Below, piece after piece: positions 7,385 through 16,517 of a DNA stretch of 64,000 nucleotides. Position 1 is the first letter of the stretch. Each line of letters starts with the position of its first letter. The DNA is from Rhizobium leguminosarum bv. trifolii WSM1325 (lineage in GTDB: Bacteria; Pseudomonadota; Alphaproteobacteria; Rhizobiales; Rhizobiaceae), in NCBI GenBank assembly GCA_000023185.1, contig CP001622.1, positions 806,001 to 870,000 of the forward strand, in the 5' to 3' direction. The notes under the pieces are model-generated. The model worked only from the letters and a program-made list of their open reading frames with translations. It did no database searches and was not told the DNA's origin. A program made the position numbers and the translations under genes.

Positions 7385-9614
7385 ATCGCTCAAGCCAGAC
7401 AGTTCTTGCTGCGGCGCTGTCGTAACCGTGAGCTGTGTAGAGCCCTTTGATTCGCACCTGTTCAGAAGTTCGTTCGATCTGCGCCTCCATGGCAGTGACA
7501 AGGCGGCACCATATTTCCCGGGTTGGCCGCCATCGTGGTTGTGAGTGCCAAATAGGTGAAAACGCCGGAAGGGGTTCGACCTCACCATAGAAGACTGACG
7601 CTGGATTCACCTCCATCAGCGCGAGAGATTCCATTTCGTACTCATCAAATCGCTTGGGATAGAGCCGTAGCGTTATATCGTCGTCAAGATATTCGAAAAT
7701 CGGGGCCTGATAGGGATCACCGTCTGGCGGCGCACGCAAGGTCTGCCAATCCTGAAGATAGAAGATTGCTCTTCCATCAGCCCTTACCCAACCAGCCCGT
7801 CTGGTTTGATTGATCTTCGCGGTCTCGGCGCGTCGGGCCGACAGTTTCCTAAGTGCAGCCTGAACCCTGCTACTGCTAGATTCGGTATCCACGTCAGGGT
7901 CGATTGCATGCCATGGCTGAAGCGCGATAGCCTCGACACGATCTCTGCCGGCGGACGGGTCGCTCTGCACAGTTCTCAAGTGGGCGTATTGCCGCCGGCG
8001 CAATTGGGGCTCCCATCGTCCCTGAAAGCAACCTCCAGTTTCTAAGAGCGTTGACGGGGACGCACCGAAAATCTCCGTCTCCGGCCATGCGAGCAAAGCG
8101 TCCCTCGAAAAATTCGCTATCTCATGCCAGCGGACGTCCGGTATCGACTGACGACTAGATTGTCGGTTTTTGGATCGCGAGGCCTCGTGATCCAGCACCC
8201 ACTGGCCAGCTGCAGAGCTTGTTTTCCGGCTTTCCCTCGTGACCACAAGAAGATATTCGCCATCGCCATCGCGATAGCAAAAAACACCCTGGCACTCGTC
8301 GGTAACTTTTCCGCTTCCTGAAACGATCTCGCGCAACTCAATTTTCTGGCCGGTGGTTCGATCCGTCAGAGAAGACGCCTCGGTCTGATATTCGAATTGC
8401 TCCCAAATCGACCGGTTTAGAAAAGGCGGATCGTCGTTGAAAATATACGATATCTCATCACGAAAGTAGCTCCTCCCTTTCTGCGCTTCTTCTGCGGTAA
8501 CGAGATCGACTCTGACAGCAGTCCCGGCAGCGGAAACCATCTTGTCAGCCCGAACCCGCTTCGGAGGTTGAATGCAGATTTCTTTGGCGGGGTCCTTTAT
8601 GGAACTGCGATCACAAAGGTAAAATCGAGCTTCCTTCCATTGCCAGACGGCGTTGTCGCAGAGGTCGCGGAATCGGTCCAGAAAGACCAGTGGAAAGTTT
8701 CCGAATTCCCTCTTCAGACTGCCTTTTACGCCTTCCCAAGGACGTTCGAATTTCAATGCTGTTCCACTTCTTCGATCGATAGTTCCGACAAGCACTTCGT
8801 TGTCGATCCGGAACGTCCAACCGTCTTCTTGAGCATAGACAGAAATTCGGTCGGTGATGATGTCGTCATCCATGTAAAGCCAAACTGTCCGTCCGCGGAT
8901 CTGCGACAGAGGAACGAAAACGCGATCACCGGACTGTAGATGCGGGCGATGCGGCAGGAGACCGAAAACCAGATTTTCAACCTCTTCTGGCTTTGCCGCA
9001 GCGAACCTTTCGCGCGTCGTTATCTCCTCATCAACCGTCGCCTGCCGAGCTGGCGGGAGAAAACACCACTGGCGGGTCGGCTCTTCCGAAAAGACCGGCG
9101 GTCGTAGAACAGCGTTGCGGCCCAAAGCATCGAGATAGGCCATGCTAAAAGTTCGGTAGCATTCCTTGCGCCATTGTCCTTTGTGCCAACCACCGTTGAC
9201 TGCGATCAAGGCGGGCCGGAGACCCGTGGCCTCCCATTTTGGCCAGCACACCAAGGCATCGCAAATCAATCGATCAATCTCGATCCATTCTTCATAGTCC
9301 AATGCGCCAATGCCGAATTGCTGCAAGGAAAAGGCGTAATCAAGACGCCAGATTAAGAGGCGGGAACCGGAAGGGTTAAAAACATCACGCTGCTGCACGA
9401 ACAGTTCTATTGAACGATTGGCACCTGACGCTTCGAACCGCATCCAGCGCCTGTCGTTAGAACTCTCTCTGCCGCGTTCATCATCCCGACTGACGAAACC
9501 GAGAAAGCGGACGAATGCTCCATCGCTGCGAACGAGACGTTCCTCTGCTTCGCGAACAGACCACCAGCCGAGCACCGGACTAGCTTGGCGTTGCCCAAAC
9601 GATTTGCCGCTCAT
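7380..9614 (-). CDS. large unrecognised protein with internal duplication
   Basis: Function unknown. The frame is open from an ATG at 9695 (771 residues), but ATG at 9614 has a GAGG site 8 bases upstream and is preferred (744 residues). In 771 numbering, two regions resemble each other: 146-177 (CDALVCWP ... NGGWHKGQW) and 531-562 (RDALLAWP ... TGGCFQGRW). A second pair is YMDDDIITDRI at 274-284 and YLDDDITLRL at 669-678. This suggests an ancient tandem duplication of a ~390-residue unit. No signal peptide, membrane segment or nucleotide-binding loop. Rich in Trp, Arg and Asp. Monocistronic; the stop lies in a RIME fragment. Confidence 0.75.
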   Translation of the reverse strand: MSGKSFGQRQASPVLGWWSVREAEERLVRSDGAFVRFLGFVSRDDERGRESSNDRRWMRFEASGANRSIELFVQQRDVFNPSGSRLLIWRLDYAFSLQQFGIGALDYEEWIEIDRLICDALVCWPKWEATGLRPALIAVNGGWHKGQWRKECYRTFSMAYLDALGRNAVLRPPVFSEEPTRQWCFLPPARQATVDEEITTRERFAAAKPEEVENLVFGLLPHRPHLQSGDRVFVPLSQIRGRTVWLYMDDDIITDRISVYAQEDGWTFRIDNEVLVGTIDRRSGTALKFERPWEGVKGSLKREFGNFPLVFLDRFRDLCDNAVWQWKEARFYLCDRSSIKDPAKEICIQPPKRVRADKMVSAAGTAVRVDLVTAEEAQKGRSYFRDEISYIFNDDPPFLNRSIWEQFEYQTEASSLTDRTTGQKIELREIVSGSGKVTDECQGVFCYRDGDGEYLLVVTRESRKTSSAAGQWVLDHEASRSKNRQSSRQSIPDVRWHEIANFSRDALLAWPETEIFGASPSTLLETGGCFQGRWEPQLRRRQYAHLRTVQSDPSAGRDRVEAIALQPWHAIDPDVDTESSSSRVQAALRKLSARRAETAKINQTRRAGWVRADGRAIFYLQDWQTLRAPPDGDPYQAPIFEYLDDDITLRLYPKRFDEYEMESLALMEVNPASVFYGEVEPLPAFSPIWHSQPRWRPTREIWCRLVTAMEAQIERTSEQVRIKGLYTAHGYDSAAARTVWLERS

Positions 9615-9881
9615 CGCGAGAGCCTCGAATGAATTGCTTTCAAATCCACACCCATAGCTACAATTTATGGTTTCGTCAGATTCAAACAGAAACATCCCAA
9701 AAGAGTGTTGCCAGAATTGTTAGAGTCTCTCTCACTTCGCAAGAAGCAGATGGCCGCTGAAACCCATTTCAAGAAGTCTGCACAGCGGCGTCCCCTATTG
9801 CCACTCTTTGACTTCGGATGAGTGGCAGCTCTGAGATTTATCCGTGTGCTTCTTCCTCCGCGATGCTGGCCGGCGCGGAGT

Positions 9882-10865
9882 TCAAAACAGACGCTCGACA
9901 CATCGCTCGGTCTCCCACCGCCTGAGGAAATTCGCTTCCCGGGCAATCCAGCCGACCGTCTCGCTTCCCCATTCCTGGGCCCGGCTTGCATATTCTCCCA
10001 TCAGCCAGATGTGGCGGACGATCACAAACCGATGGGCGGCTTCGAAGTCGGCAGGCGTGATCGGCCGGATGGCCCGATAGCCATCGACGAAGGCGTCCCA
10101 CATTTCGGTTGAGCTCCGGCCGAAGGATGTTTGCGCCCACAAGAATACCGACAGGTCGTAGGCCAGGTATCCCGGACCGCCGTCATCGAAGTCGAAAAAG
10201 ACGGCTTCGCCGGCGTCGTTGATCCGCGCATTGAAGCCGTGACAGTCACCATGGCAATAAGTCCACGTCAAATCGCCGACGGCCTCGATCGCCTTTGCGG
10301 TCCGCGCAACGATGGCTTCAAGATCGCCGCGGACGTCGGCGTCTTCCACGACGCCGCTATCGCATATGCGGGCGAGGGGCCGATGCAGCAGGTGTTCGAG
10401 GTCGAGCCGATAGAGCGCTCCGTCCGGCTGGAATGTCTCGGCAGCGTCGTGCATCAAAGCAAGGGTCTTGCCGTTGGCCCGCGCATCGCCGGCATCCGTC
10501 GTATCCGGCTTGCGGCCCTCGATCGCCCGGAAGAGCACGGCCTGGCGCACGCCCTCCGGCGCCTGTCCCTCAACGAACAAGCTGCCCTCGCGTGTCGGGA
10601 TGGCTGCAGCGACGGGGACGTCCGATTGCGCAAGGTGCGCCAAGAACGCTGTTTCGGTCCTGACGTCGGCCGGGCCACGGGCGCGGCGATGAGAAAGCCG
10701 GAATACATACCGCTCGCCGTTGCTTGCGACGGCAAGATACACATCATTCAGGCCGCGTTGAAGCAACCGGCAGGAAACCGGCCCGGCAAGCGGATAATGC
10801 TGATCGATGAACTGTTCGATGGCCGCAACCTGCGGGGTCGAATAGAGCGGATTGAAGTCGAGCAT
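9882..10865 (-). CDS. APH/homoserine-kinase-type phosphotransferase
   Basis: Aminoglycoside-phosphotransferase-fold kinase, ~327 residues from MLDFNPLYS; the upstream extension to 11003 lacks family character and is excluded. YVFRLSHRRARGPADVRTE supplies the N-lobe, TYCHGDCHGFNARI is the catalytic loop (HGDxHxxN), and AVFFDFDDGGPG is the metal-binding DFDD motif. It resembles the StrB/ThrB-like kinases acting on small hydroxylated substrates; the substrate cannot be deduced. Monocistronic, divergent from the lipoprotein gene at 11007. Confidence 0.85.
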   Translation of the reverse strand: MLDFNPLYSTPQVAAIEQFIDQHYPLAGPVSCRLLQRGLNDVYLAVASNGERYVFRLSHRRARGPADVRTETAFLAHLAQSDVPVAAAIPTREGSLFVEGQAPEGVRQAVLFRAIEGRKPDTTDAGDARANGKTLALMHDAAETFQPDGALYRLDLEHLLHRPLARICDSGVVEDADVRGDLEAIVARTAKAIEAVGDLTWTYCHGDCHGFNARINDAGEAVFFDFDDGGPGYLAYDLSVFLWAQTSFGRSSTEMWDAFVDGYRAIRPITPADFEAAHRFVIVRHIWLMGEYASRAQEWGSETVGWIAREANFLRRWETERCVERLF

Positions 10866-11006
10866 GGGCGCTGTACCATCGGGCTTTGCTGGCAGGCTGC
10901 TTCCGCGGTGAAAAAGACCAAGAAGGCGGTGGCGGCCGCAGGCACGTGCGATTGCAATAGGCTGCTGATTGGATAAGCTGAATGGCGCTATTAATAAAAC
11001 CAAGAG

Positions 11007-11456
11007 ATGAAAAACAAAATGCTGGCCTCGCGATTTTTGAAAGAAAACTCTATTTCGATTTCTGTGCTTTCCATCATTTTAGCTCTGTCGGGATGTATCA
11101 CTACGCAAAACGGTGTTGCTATTTCAGCGGATCACAGTCGGGCTCTGAGTGGAGAGCGGACAAAGATGGGCCAGTCCTACAATTTGAATGAAGATTGCAC
11201 GGCTGCAACAATCGCCAATATAAAATTGGTAGAAGCCCCGGCGCATGGCTCGGTTGAATTCGTCAAAGAGAATATTTATTCAAATTACAAGGATGGCATC
11301 CGCATTAAATGCAATTCCAAGAAATCTCTCGGCGTGTCGGAATACTATACTTCCAACAGCGGCTATTCTGGAGGTGACATGTACAAGGTGAGGGTGTCCT
11401 ACGGGGAGGGGACCATCAAGGACGTCACCGTCAACATCAATGTGATCAAGAACTAG
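11007..11456 (+). CDS. small lipoprotein, unknown function
   Basis: A 149-residue predicted lipoprotein: basic start, hydrophobic stretch ISISVLSIILA and lipobox LSGC near residue 28-31, giving a membrane-anchored periplasmic protein. The mature part is beta-rich (APAHGSVEFVKENIYSNYKD, KVRVSYGEGTIKDVTVNI), resembling bacterial Ig-like sandwiches. AT-rich start and codon use differ from the neighbours, suggesting acquisition. Followed one base later by the membrane protein gene, so probably an operon. Confidence 0.75.
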   Translation: MKNKMLASRFLKENSISISVLSIILALSGCITTQNGVAISADHSRALSGERTKMGQSYNLNEDCTAATIANIKLVEAPAHGSVEFVKENIYSNYKDGIRIKCNSKKSLGVSEYYTSNSGYSGGDMYKVRVSYGEGTIKDVTVNINVIKN

Positions 11457-11457
11457 G

Positions 11458-11916
11458 GTGAAGCGTCTCAACAGGAAACTAGTCATCATTTTGCTGCTGG
11501 TGTGGCTGTTGCCGGGAATGCTTGCCGTTTTCGTGAGGATGGCTGGCTTTAACTTCCTGCCGTCCATCGAATGGACATCCAAAACGAATAATCTTTCGAT
11601 TGCGGCCGGTCTGCTCCCGGCGGCGTTTCTGTCATGGGTCGCCTGGAAAGCCATGGACGTTACTCCGGTCGGCGATGGGAAGGCGGCTATTGCCATGTTT
11701 TCAGCCCCCATCTTTGCTTACTTATTGGGAAAGAACCTTTTCGCTGTTGCCTTGCCGATGACGCTCGCCATGGTCGCGGGCCATCAGGTCGAGCTCCCTT
11801 TTACCGTGGCACACCCCGATCGATGGGGCGACTCCAAATGCCCAACACCAGTTGAGCTCGAAGGCCTACCCTTTCTCTTCGACACAATTGCCGTGTCCGA
11901 GACGATGTCAGGATGA
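11458..11916 (+). CDS. membrane protein, probably frameshifted at the C-terminus
   Basis: GTG-started, 152 residues with three hydrophobic segments (~8-26, ~48-66, ~80-105). It ends FDTIAVSETMSG at TGA 11914-11916. In the next frame, DDVRMSLLPGKPAVVTGRG and then LGLFAESLSP run to TAA at 11994-11996, which looks like the natural C-terminus. One base appears to be missing near 11899-11901 (VSEDDVR would be restored). The product is probably intended to be ~178 residues. Function unknown; cotranscribed with the lipoprotein upstream. Confidence 0.6.
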   Translation: MKRLNRKLVIILLLVWLLPGMLAVFVRMAGFNFLPSIEWTSKTNNLSIAAGLLPAAFLSWVAWKAMDVTPVGDGKAAIAMFSAPIFAYLLGKNLFAVALPMTLAMVAGHQVELPFTVAHPDRWGDSKCPTPVELEGLPFLFDTIAVSETMSG

Positions 11917-12096
11917 GCCTGTTGCCGGGTAAGCCTGCTGTCGTCACCGGCCGAGGCACCAGCCTGGGCCTCTTTGCGGAAAGTCTGAGCCCGTAAACCG
12001 AACAAGCGCAACCGCCGCAGCGGTGCTCCTTGCATTCAACCGGTGTCGGCACGCGCGCTTCGCCTTCGAGGCCGGTGGGGAGCGCTTATTCTGGGT

Positions 12097-12480
12097 CTAC
12101 TGTAAAAAGTGCACCCACCATAATGAAACTTCGTGTCGACCTTTTCCGTAGTCGAAATAATCCACCGGCAGACCAGCCGCGAGCTTAGCATCCGACATTG
12201 CCTTTCGTTCCGCCATGCATGAGTTATCAAGCATTGAAGCGACTTTTTGCGGATCTTTGTTTGAAACAAGATACGATTTTGTGGTCCGCTCCAAGCACTT
12301 GCCCAATGCACTCCCGGCTGACCCGACGCGGCGTATCTCTGGGGTGTCATAGGGTGAAGTAGCACACGACGCTAGAGCCGTTACAACGCTCAGAATAATG
12401 ATCGTATATCGCAATGCATTCCCCGCTAAAATTGAAGTCTTGTTGAGTCCAGCTTCGCCATCGCTACCACTGAAGCCCAT
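12097..12480 (-). CDS. predicted lipoprotein, unknown function
   Basis: 127 residues. A hydrophobic segment YTIIILSVVTALASC ends in a lipobox (ALASC), followed by ATSPYDTPEIRRVGS. The first ~20 residues before it may be untranslated; a TTG-initiated start at LNKTSILAG is possible. Mature part: conserved-looking CLERTTKSYLVSNKDPQKVA and a C-terminal GKGRHEVSLWWVHF. No family recognised. Stands alone. Confidence 0.6.
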   Translation of the reverse strand: MGFSGSDGEAGLNKTSILAGNALRYTIIILSVVTALASCATSPYDTPEIRRVGSAGSALGKCLERTTKSYLVSNKDPQKVASMLDNSCMAERKAMSDAKLAAGLPVDYFDYGKGRHEVSLWWVHFLQ

Positions 12481-12607
12481 GTTTCAACACCCGCAATCGA
12501 AGATCATCGGTCAAGACTCGTGCCATCATCCACCTCTCCAAAGTGGATCTTGAATCAGCTTCGACCTGCGCCGTCATTCACAATTGGGGATTATGCTCTA
12601 GTGGCTA

Positions 12608-12952
12608 TCAGTCCGCCTTCGGCTGCCCGGGAAGCTGGCCGTAAGCCGTCAGGATGGCCCTGATCAGGCCTGGGAAACGTTCGTCCAACTCGGTGCAGCG
12701 CGTTTGATTGCGCATCTCCACACCCTGGCGCTCGCTCATGATCAGCCCGGACTCGCGCAGCACCTTGAAATGGTTGGACAGCGACGACTTTGGAATGACA
12801 CGGTCGCCGAGATCGGCAAGCGCAGAGCACGTCCCGCCACCGCCGGCGCCGGCAAGCTTTGCATAAATGGCAACGCGCTCCGGATCGGACAGCGCATAGA
12901 GGATCGCCTCGGGCTTGATGTCCTCCAGGGCTGGGTGAAAGAGCGGTCTCAT
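12608..12952 (-). CDS. ArsR-type HTH regulator
   Basis: A 114-residue winged-helix protein of the ArsR/SmtB superfamily. ILYALSDPERVAIYAKLA is the typical first helix pair, SSLSNHFKVLRESGLIMSER the recognition helix and wing start. No Cys/His metal cluster of the classical ArsR kind is seen, so it probably senses an organic or redox signal. Divergent from the SDR at 13060 across a promoter with an inverted repeat, which it likely binds. Confidence 0.88.
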   Translation of the reverse strand: MRPLFHPALEDIKPEAILYALSDPERVAIYAKLAGAGGGGTCSALADLGDRVIPKSSLSNHFKVLRESGLIMSERQGVEMRNQTRCTELDERFPGLIRAILTAYGQLPGQPKAD

Positions 12953-12971
12953 GAATTTTATATAGCGTCCC

Positions 12972-13007
12972 TTGACATCGAGATCAACAGTTCCGAATTT
13001 CTGAACT
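12972..13007 (+). promoter_or_regulatory. promoter and operator between ArsR and SDR
   Basis: TTGACA at 12972-12977 could be a -35 box with a GAATTT-like -10 box 17 bp downstream. The inverted repeat AGTTC (12989-12993) and GAACT (13003-13007), 9 bp apart, covers the spacer and -10 region, as expected for repression by the divergent ArsR protein. Confidence 0.5.
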
Positions 13008-13059
13008 ATGGAACAAGCCTGCCAATCCCGGCGGCTATCCAGATCTGAAGGAACGAGAA

Positions 13060-13806
13060 ATGGCTAAGCTCACAGGAAAGGTCGCTGTCGTAACGGGCGC
13101 CTCCAAAGGCATTGGCGCTGCGATTGCCAAGGCGTTCGCAGCTGAAGGTGCAAAAGTGGTGGTCAACTACGCTTCGAGCAAGGCGGGAGCGGACGCCGTG
13201 GTTGAGGCGATCAGCGCGGCCGGTGGCAAAGCCATCGCGGTGCAGGGCGATGTTTCGAAGGCCGGTGAGGCACAGGGGCTGGTCGATGCTGCGGTCAAGG
13301 AGTTCGGCAAGCTCGACGTGCTGGTCAACAACTCAGGCGTGTATGAATTCGCGCCGATCGGTGAGGTGACCGAGGAGCAATATCGCCGCATCTTCGACGT
13401 GAATGTTCTCGGTGTTCTCCTGACCACCCAGGCAGCGGTCAAGCATCTCGGCGAGGGCGGCAGCATCATCAACATCTCCTCGGTGGTCACCAGCCTGGCG
13501 CCGCCAGACTCCGCCGTCTATACCGGCACGAAGGGAGCCGTCGAGGGCATCAACAGCGTGCTTGCCAAGGAACTCGGCCCGCGCAAGATCCGCGTCAACG
13601 CCATCCTGCCAGGGATGGTCGAAACCGAGGGCACGCACACGGCCGGCGTTATCGGCTCGGATTTTGAACAGACCATCGTCGCCCAGACGCCGCTCGGCCG
13701 CATCGGCCAGCCGGACGATATCGCCGGTGTCGCCGTCTTCCTCGCTTCCGACGATGCCCGCTGGCTGAGCGGCGAACGATTGGCCGCCAGCGGCGGTTTC
13801 CGCTAA
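13060..13806 (+). CDS. SDR family oxidoreductase, FabG-like
   Basis: Classical 248-residue short-chain dehydrogenase using NAD(P)(H): TGASKGIG at ~13-20, DVLVNNSGVY (NNAG variant), catalytic NISS and YTGTK, then IRVNAILPGMVETEG. Complete active site, unlike the SDR at 5546. Likely reduces a carbonyl compound. Controlled by the divergent ArsR gene. Its TAA stop is the first bases of a RIME-like repeat (CTAAAGCG). Confidence 0.92.
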   Translation: MAKLTGKVAVVTGASKGIGAAIAKAFAAEGAKVVVNYASSKAGADAVVEAISAAGGKAIAVQGDVSKAGEAQGLVDAAVKEFGKLDVLVNNSGVYEFAPIGEVTEEQYRRIFDVNVLGVLLTTQAAVKHLGEGGSIINISSVVTSLAPPDSAVYTGTKGAVEGINSVLAKELGPRKIRVNAILPGMVETEGTHTAGVIGSDFEQTIVAQTPLGRIGQPDDIAGVAVFLASDDARWLSGERLAASGGFR

Positions 13807-13908
13807 AGCGCGTCGCGATCTTTCAGATTCGCTTGGCCCGCGCTTCAGGTCTTTGGTTTTGCGCATGTCGCGCAAAACCGCTGCACACTTTTGCGCGACA
13901 TGCTCTAG
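13804..13908. repeat. RIME-like intergenic mosaic repeat
   Basis: Reverse orientation relative to 4193-4297: starts TAAAGCGCGTCGCGATC, ends GCGCGACATGCTCTAG. The left border contains the stop codon of the SDR gene at 13804-13806. The middle differs from other copies (TTGGTTTTGCGCATGTCGCG). Confidence 0.85.
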
Positions 13909-13988
13909 CTGTGGCGATGGTGTGCCTGCGCCAAGCCGCAATGCGGGCTGGCAGCTCGGCGTCTTGGAGATTGGCCCGCCGCAGACGT

Positions 13989-14888
13989 CTACGCCACCGT
14001 CGGGTGTTCAATCGCTTGACGCATCTCCTGGACATGCCGCGCCGGCGGCGCGCCAAATTGCCGAAGATACTCGCGGCTGAATTGCGAGGCGCTCTCGTAT
14101 CCGACCGCGAACGCCGCATCCGACGCGCTATGGCCGCCCGCTAGCAACAGTTGGCGGGCTTCCTGCAATCTCAGCTGCTTTTGATACTGAAGAGGACTGA
14201 AGCCAGTGATCGCCAGGAAATGGCGATGCAAGCTTGCGCGGCTCATCCCGCTGGCATCGCAAAGGGCCTCGATGCGAAGCTGCGCGTCGGGGTGGTCCCT
14301 GATCCACGCGATGGCGCGCCGGACGCGGGCCAAGGCACCTTCAGGCCGTGCGATCTGACGCAGCAATCGCCCCTGTGGGCCCTGCAGCAACCGGTAGAGT
14401 AGCTCGCGCTCGATCATCGGGCTGAGAATGGGAATATCCGCCGGGTTATCGAGCAACGACAGCAACCGGAGCAATGTATCGCGAAGCGGAGCGATCATTG
14501 GATTGACCGCGACGCCCATGCCTTTCTGATCGCTCTCTCGTACGGAGGGCATGGTCGCTGCCAGCTCTGCCAACAGCCCCGGCTCCAGGACGAGTGAGAC
14601 CGCGACATAGGGGCGACCCTTGCCGGCATCCAGAATTTGCCCAGTCAGCGGTAGGTCGAGAGCACTGATGAAATACTGCGCGCTGTCGTAACTCAGAAGG
14701 GTGTCGCCGATTGCAACGCGCTTAGACCCTTGCAGAATGAAGCAGATCATCGAGCGATAAAGGCAAGGCACCTTGCCCATGGTGTCTTGTCCTACGAACA
14801 TGTCGAGGCGGGGGATCAGTGTGTCCGTCGAGCCCGTCGCGGCATGACGCAACACAATGTCCAGATGCGGCGCGAGATCGTCTGTCAT
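13989..14888 (-). CDS. AraC family regulator
   Basis: 299 residues from MTDDLAPHLD (an in-frame ATG 48 bases upstream is less likely). N-terminal AraC_N-type cupin region (PCLYRSMICFILQGSKRVAI, YFISALDLPLTGQI), C-terminal double HTH from ~200 (LCDASGMSRASLHRHFLAIT; SDAAFAVGYESASQFSREY). Divergent from the SDR at 15040, with which it shares a ~150-bp promoter region, so it probably activates the SDR/GST operon. Very similar in layout to the AraC gene at 16474. Confidence 0.9.
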   Translation of the reverse strand: MTDDLAPHLDIVLRHAATGSTDTLIPRLDMFVGQDTMGKVPCLYRSMICFILQGSKRVAIGDTLLSYDSAQYFISALDLPLTGQILDAGKGRPYVAVSLVLEPGLLAELAATMPSVRESDQKGMGVAVNPMIAPLRDTLLRLLSLLDNPADIPILSPMIERELLYRLLQGPQGRLLRQIARPEGALARVRRAIAWIRDHPDAQLRIEALCDASGMSRASLHRHFLAITGFSPLQYQKQLRLQEARQLLLAGGHSASDAAFAVGYESASQFSREYLRQFGAPPARHVQEMRQAIEHPTVA

Positions 14889-15039
14889 TTCTCCAGTGTG
14901 CCACGGCCCCGCGAAAAAGCAAAGGTTTTGAGACAATCAGGCAAGAGGTTGAGCCGATCGGGCGTGTTCCCAACCCGGCGTTTGCCTATCTTGGATCCAA
15001 CAAAAGCGCCTGAGGGCGCGACATCCGAGAAAGGCAGCC

Positions 15040-15798
15040 ATGACCCACCCTATCGCACTTATCACCGGCGCAAGCCGCGGCCTTGGCCGCAACATGGCGC
15101 TTCACCTGGCCAAGCGGGGGGTCCATATCATCGGCACCTACCGTAATGGCATGACCGAGGCCAACGCCTTGCGTCAGGAAATAGAAGCGCTGGGCGGCAA
15201 GGCGTCGATGCTGGCGCTTGATGTAACCGACACGGCGAGCTTCCCGGCATTCGTTGGCGCCGTCACCGAGACGCTCAGGTCGGACTTCCACCGAGATCGT
15301 TTCGACTATCTCGTCAATAACGCCGGCAACGGCCTGTTCTCGAATTTTGTCGATGCGACCGAGGAGCAGTTTGCTTCCCTGGTTTCTACCCATCTCCAGG
15401 GGCCGATTTTCCTGACCCAGAAGCTTCTGCCGCTGATCGCGGACGGCGGGCGCATACTGAACGTCTCGTCCGGCTTCGTGCGCTTCACCTTGCCGGGGTA
15501 CAGCCTCTACGCAGCCATGAAGGCGGCGGTCGAGGTGCTTTCACGTTATCTGGCTGTGGAGTTGGGTGAACGCAGGATTCGCGTCAACGCCATCGCGCCG
15601 GGCGCCATCGCAACCGATTTTGGTGGCGGCGCAGTGCGCGACAATGAGGGCGTGAACGCATACGTGGCGCAGGGCATCGCGCTGGGCCGCGTCGGCCTGC
15701 CGGACGATGTGGGCGGCGCCGTCGCCGCGATCCTGTCCAACGACATGGCTTGGGCCAATGGCACCACGTTCGACATCTCGGGAGGACAATTGCTTTAG
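15040..15798 (+). CDS. SDR family oxidoreductase
   Basis: 252-residue classical SDR: TGASRGLG near residue 9, YLVNNAGNG, NVSS and YAAMK (catalytic Ser, Tyr, Lys), IRVNAIAPGAIATDFGG, and C-terminal GTTFDISGG. All catalytic positions present. Followed 44 bp later by a GST gene on the same strand and flanked by two AraC genes, suggesting a regulated detoxification unit for a carbonyl or electrophile. Substrate unknown. Confidence 0.92.
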   Translation: MTHPIALITGASRGLGRNMALHLAKRGVHIIGTYRNGMTEANALRQEIEALGGKASMLALDVTDTASFPAFVGAVTETLRSDFHRDRFDYLVNNAGNGLFSNFVDATEEQFASLVSTHLQGPIFLTQKLLPLIADGGRILNVSSGFVRFTLPGYSLYAAMKAAVEVLSRYLAVELGERRIRVNAIAPGAIATDFGGGAVRDNEGVNAYVAQGIALGRVGLPDDVGGAVAAILSNDMAWANGTTFDISGGQLL

Positions 15799-15842
15799 AC
15801 CAGGCAAGTGCTCCCCAGATTGTCGGTTATCGAGAGGCCATC

Positions 15843-16517
15843 ATGACAACCAGCAAGCTCACGCTCATCAGCCATCCGCTATGCCCGTTCGTTCAGCGTG
15901 CGGCGATCGTCCTTTTGGAGAAGGGCGTGTCGTTCGACAGGATCGACGTCGATCTCGCTGACAAACCGGACTGGTTCCTGGCGCTTTCTCCGACAGGCAA
16001 GGTGCCCTTGCTGAAGGTGGAGCGGGCGGATGACAGGGACGCAACTCTGTTCGAAAGCATGGTGATCTGCGAATATCTCGAAGAGACGCAGGGCGGCGCA
16101 AGGCTCTACTCTGAGGACGCGCTGTCGCGCGCTCAACAGCGCGCGTGGATCGAATATGGCACGGCGACCCTCGCCGAAGCCTGGCAATTCCTTAACGCCA
16201 AGGATCGTGCGACCGCAGACGCCAAGCGGGCAGCGTTCCGAAACCGGCTAGAGAGGCTCGAAGATGTGCGTGACCGGGGGCCCTACTTCTCTGGATCGAC
16301 GTTCAGCATGGTCGATGCGGTGTTCGCGCCTCTGTTCCGGTATTTCGACCTCATCAACCCGACCGTGACGAAGATGATATTTCAGGGGCTCCCACGCGTA
16401 TCCATATGGCGTGAGGCTTTGGCATTACGAGAGAGCGTCGTCGCGGCCGTGGGGCGGAACTACGGTCGCCGCTTCAAGCAACATCTGGCCGAGCAACAAG
16501 CGATCTTGGCCGATTGA
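15843..16517 (+). CDS. glutathione S-transferase family protein
   Basis: 224 residues with the thioredoxin-fold N-terminal domain (LTLISHPLCPFVQRAAIVL; the CPF site suggests a Cys-type GST of the omega/dehydroascorbate-reductase-like kind), SPTGKVPLL with the cis-Pro, and ESMVICEYLEE binding glutathione. The helical C-terminal domain carries GSTFSMVDAVFAPLF. The start at 15843 follows GAGAGGCCATC. Second gene of the SDR operon. Its 3' end overlaps the convergent AraC gene by 44 bp. Confidence 0.9.
   Translation: MTTSKLTLISHPLCPFVQRAAIVLLEKGVSFDRIDVDLADKPDWFLALSPTGKVPLLKVERADDRDATLFESMVICEYLEETQGGARLYSEDALSRAQQRAWIEYGTATLAEAWQFLNAKDRATADAKRAAFRNRLERLEDVRDRGPYFSGSTFSMVDAVFAPLFRYFDLINPTVTKMIFQGLPRVSIWREALALRESVVAAVGRNYGRRFKQHLAEQQAILAD

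Noticed and set aside
10131..10976. 281-codon plus-strand frame
   Set aside because: Antisense to the APH-like kinase with HGDCHGFN and DFDD motifs.
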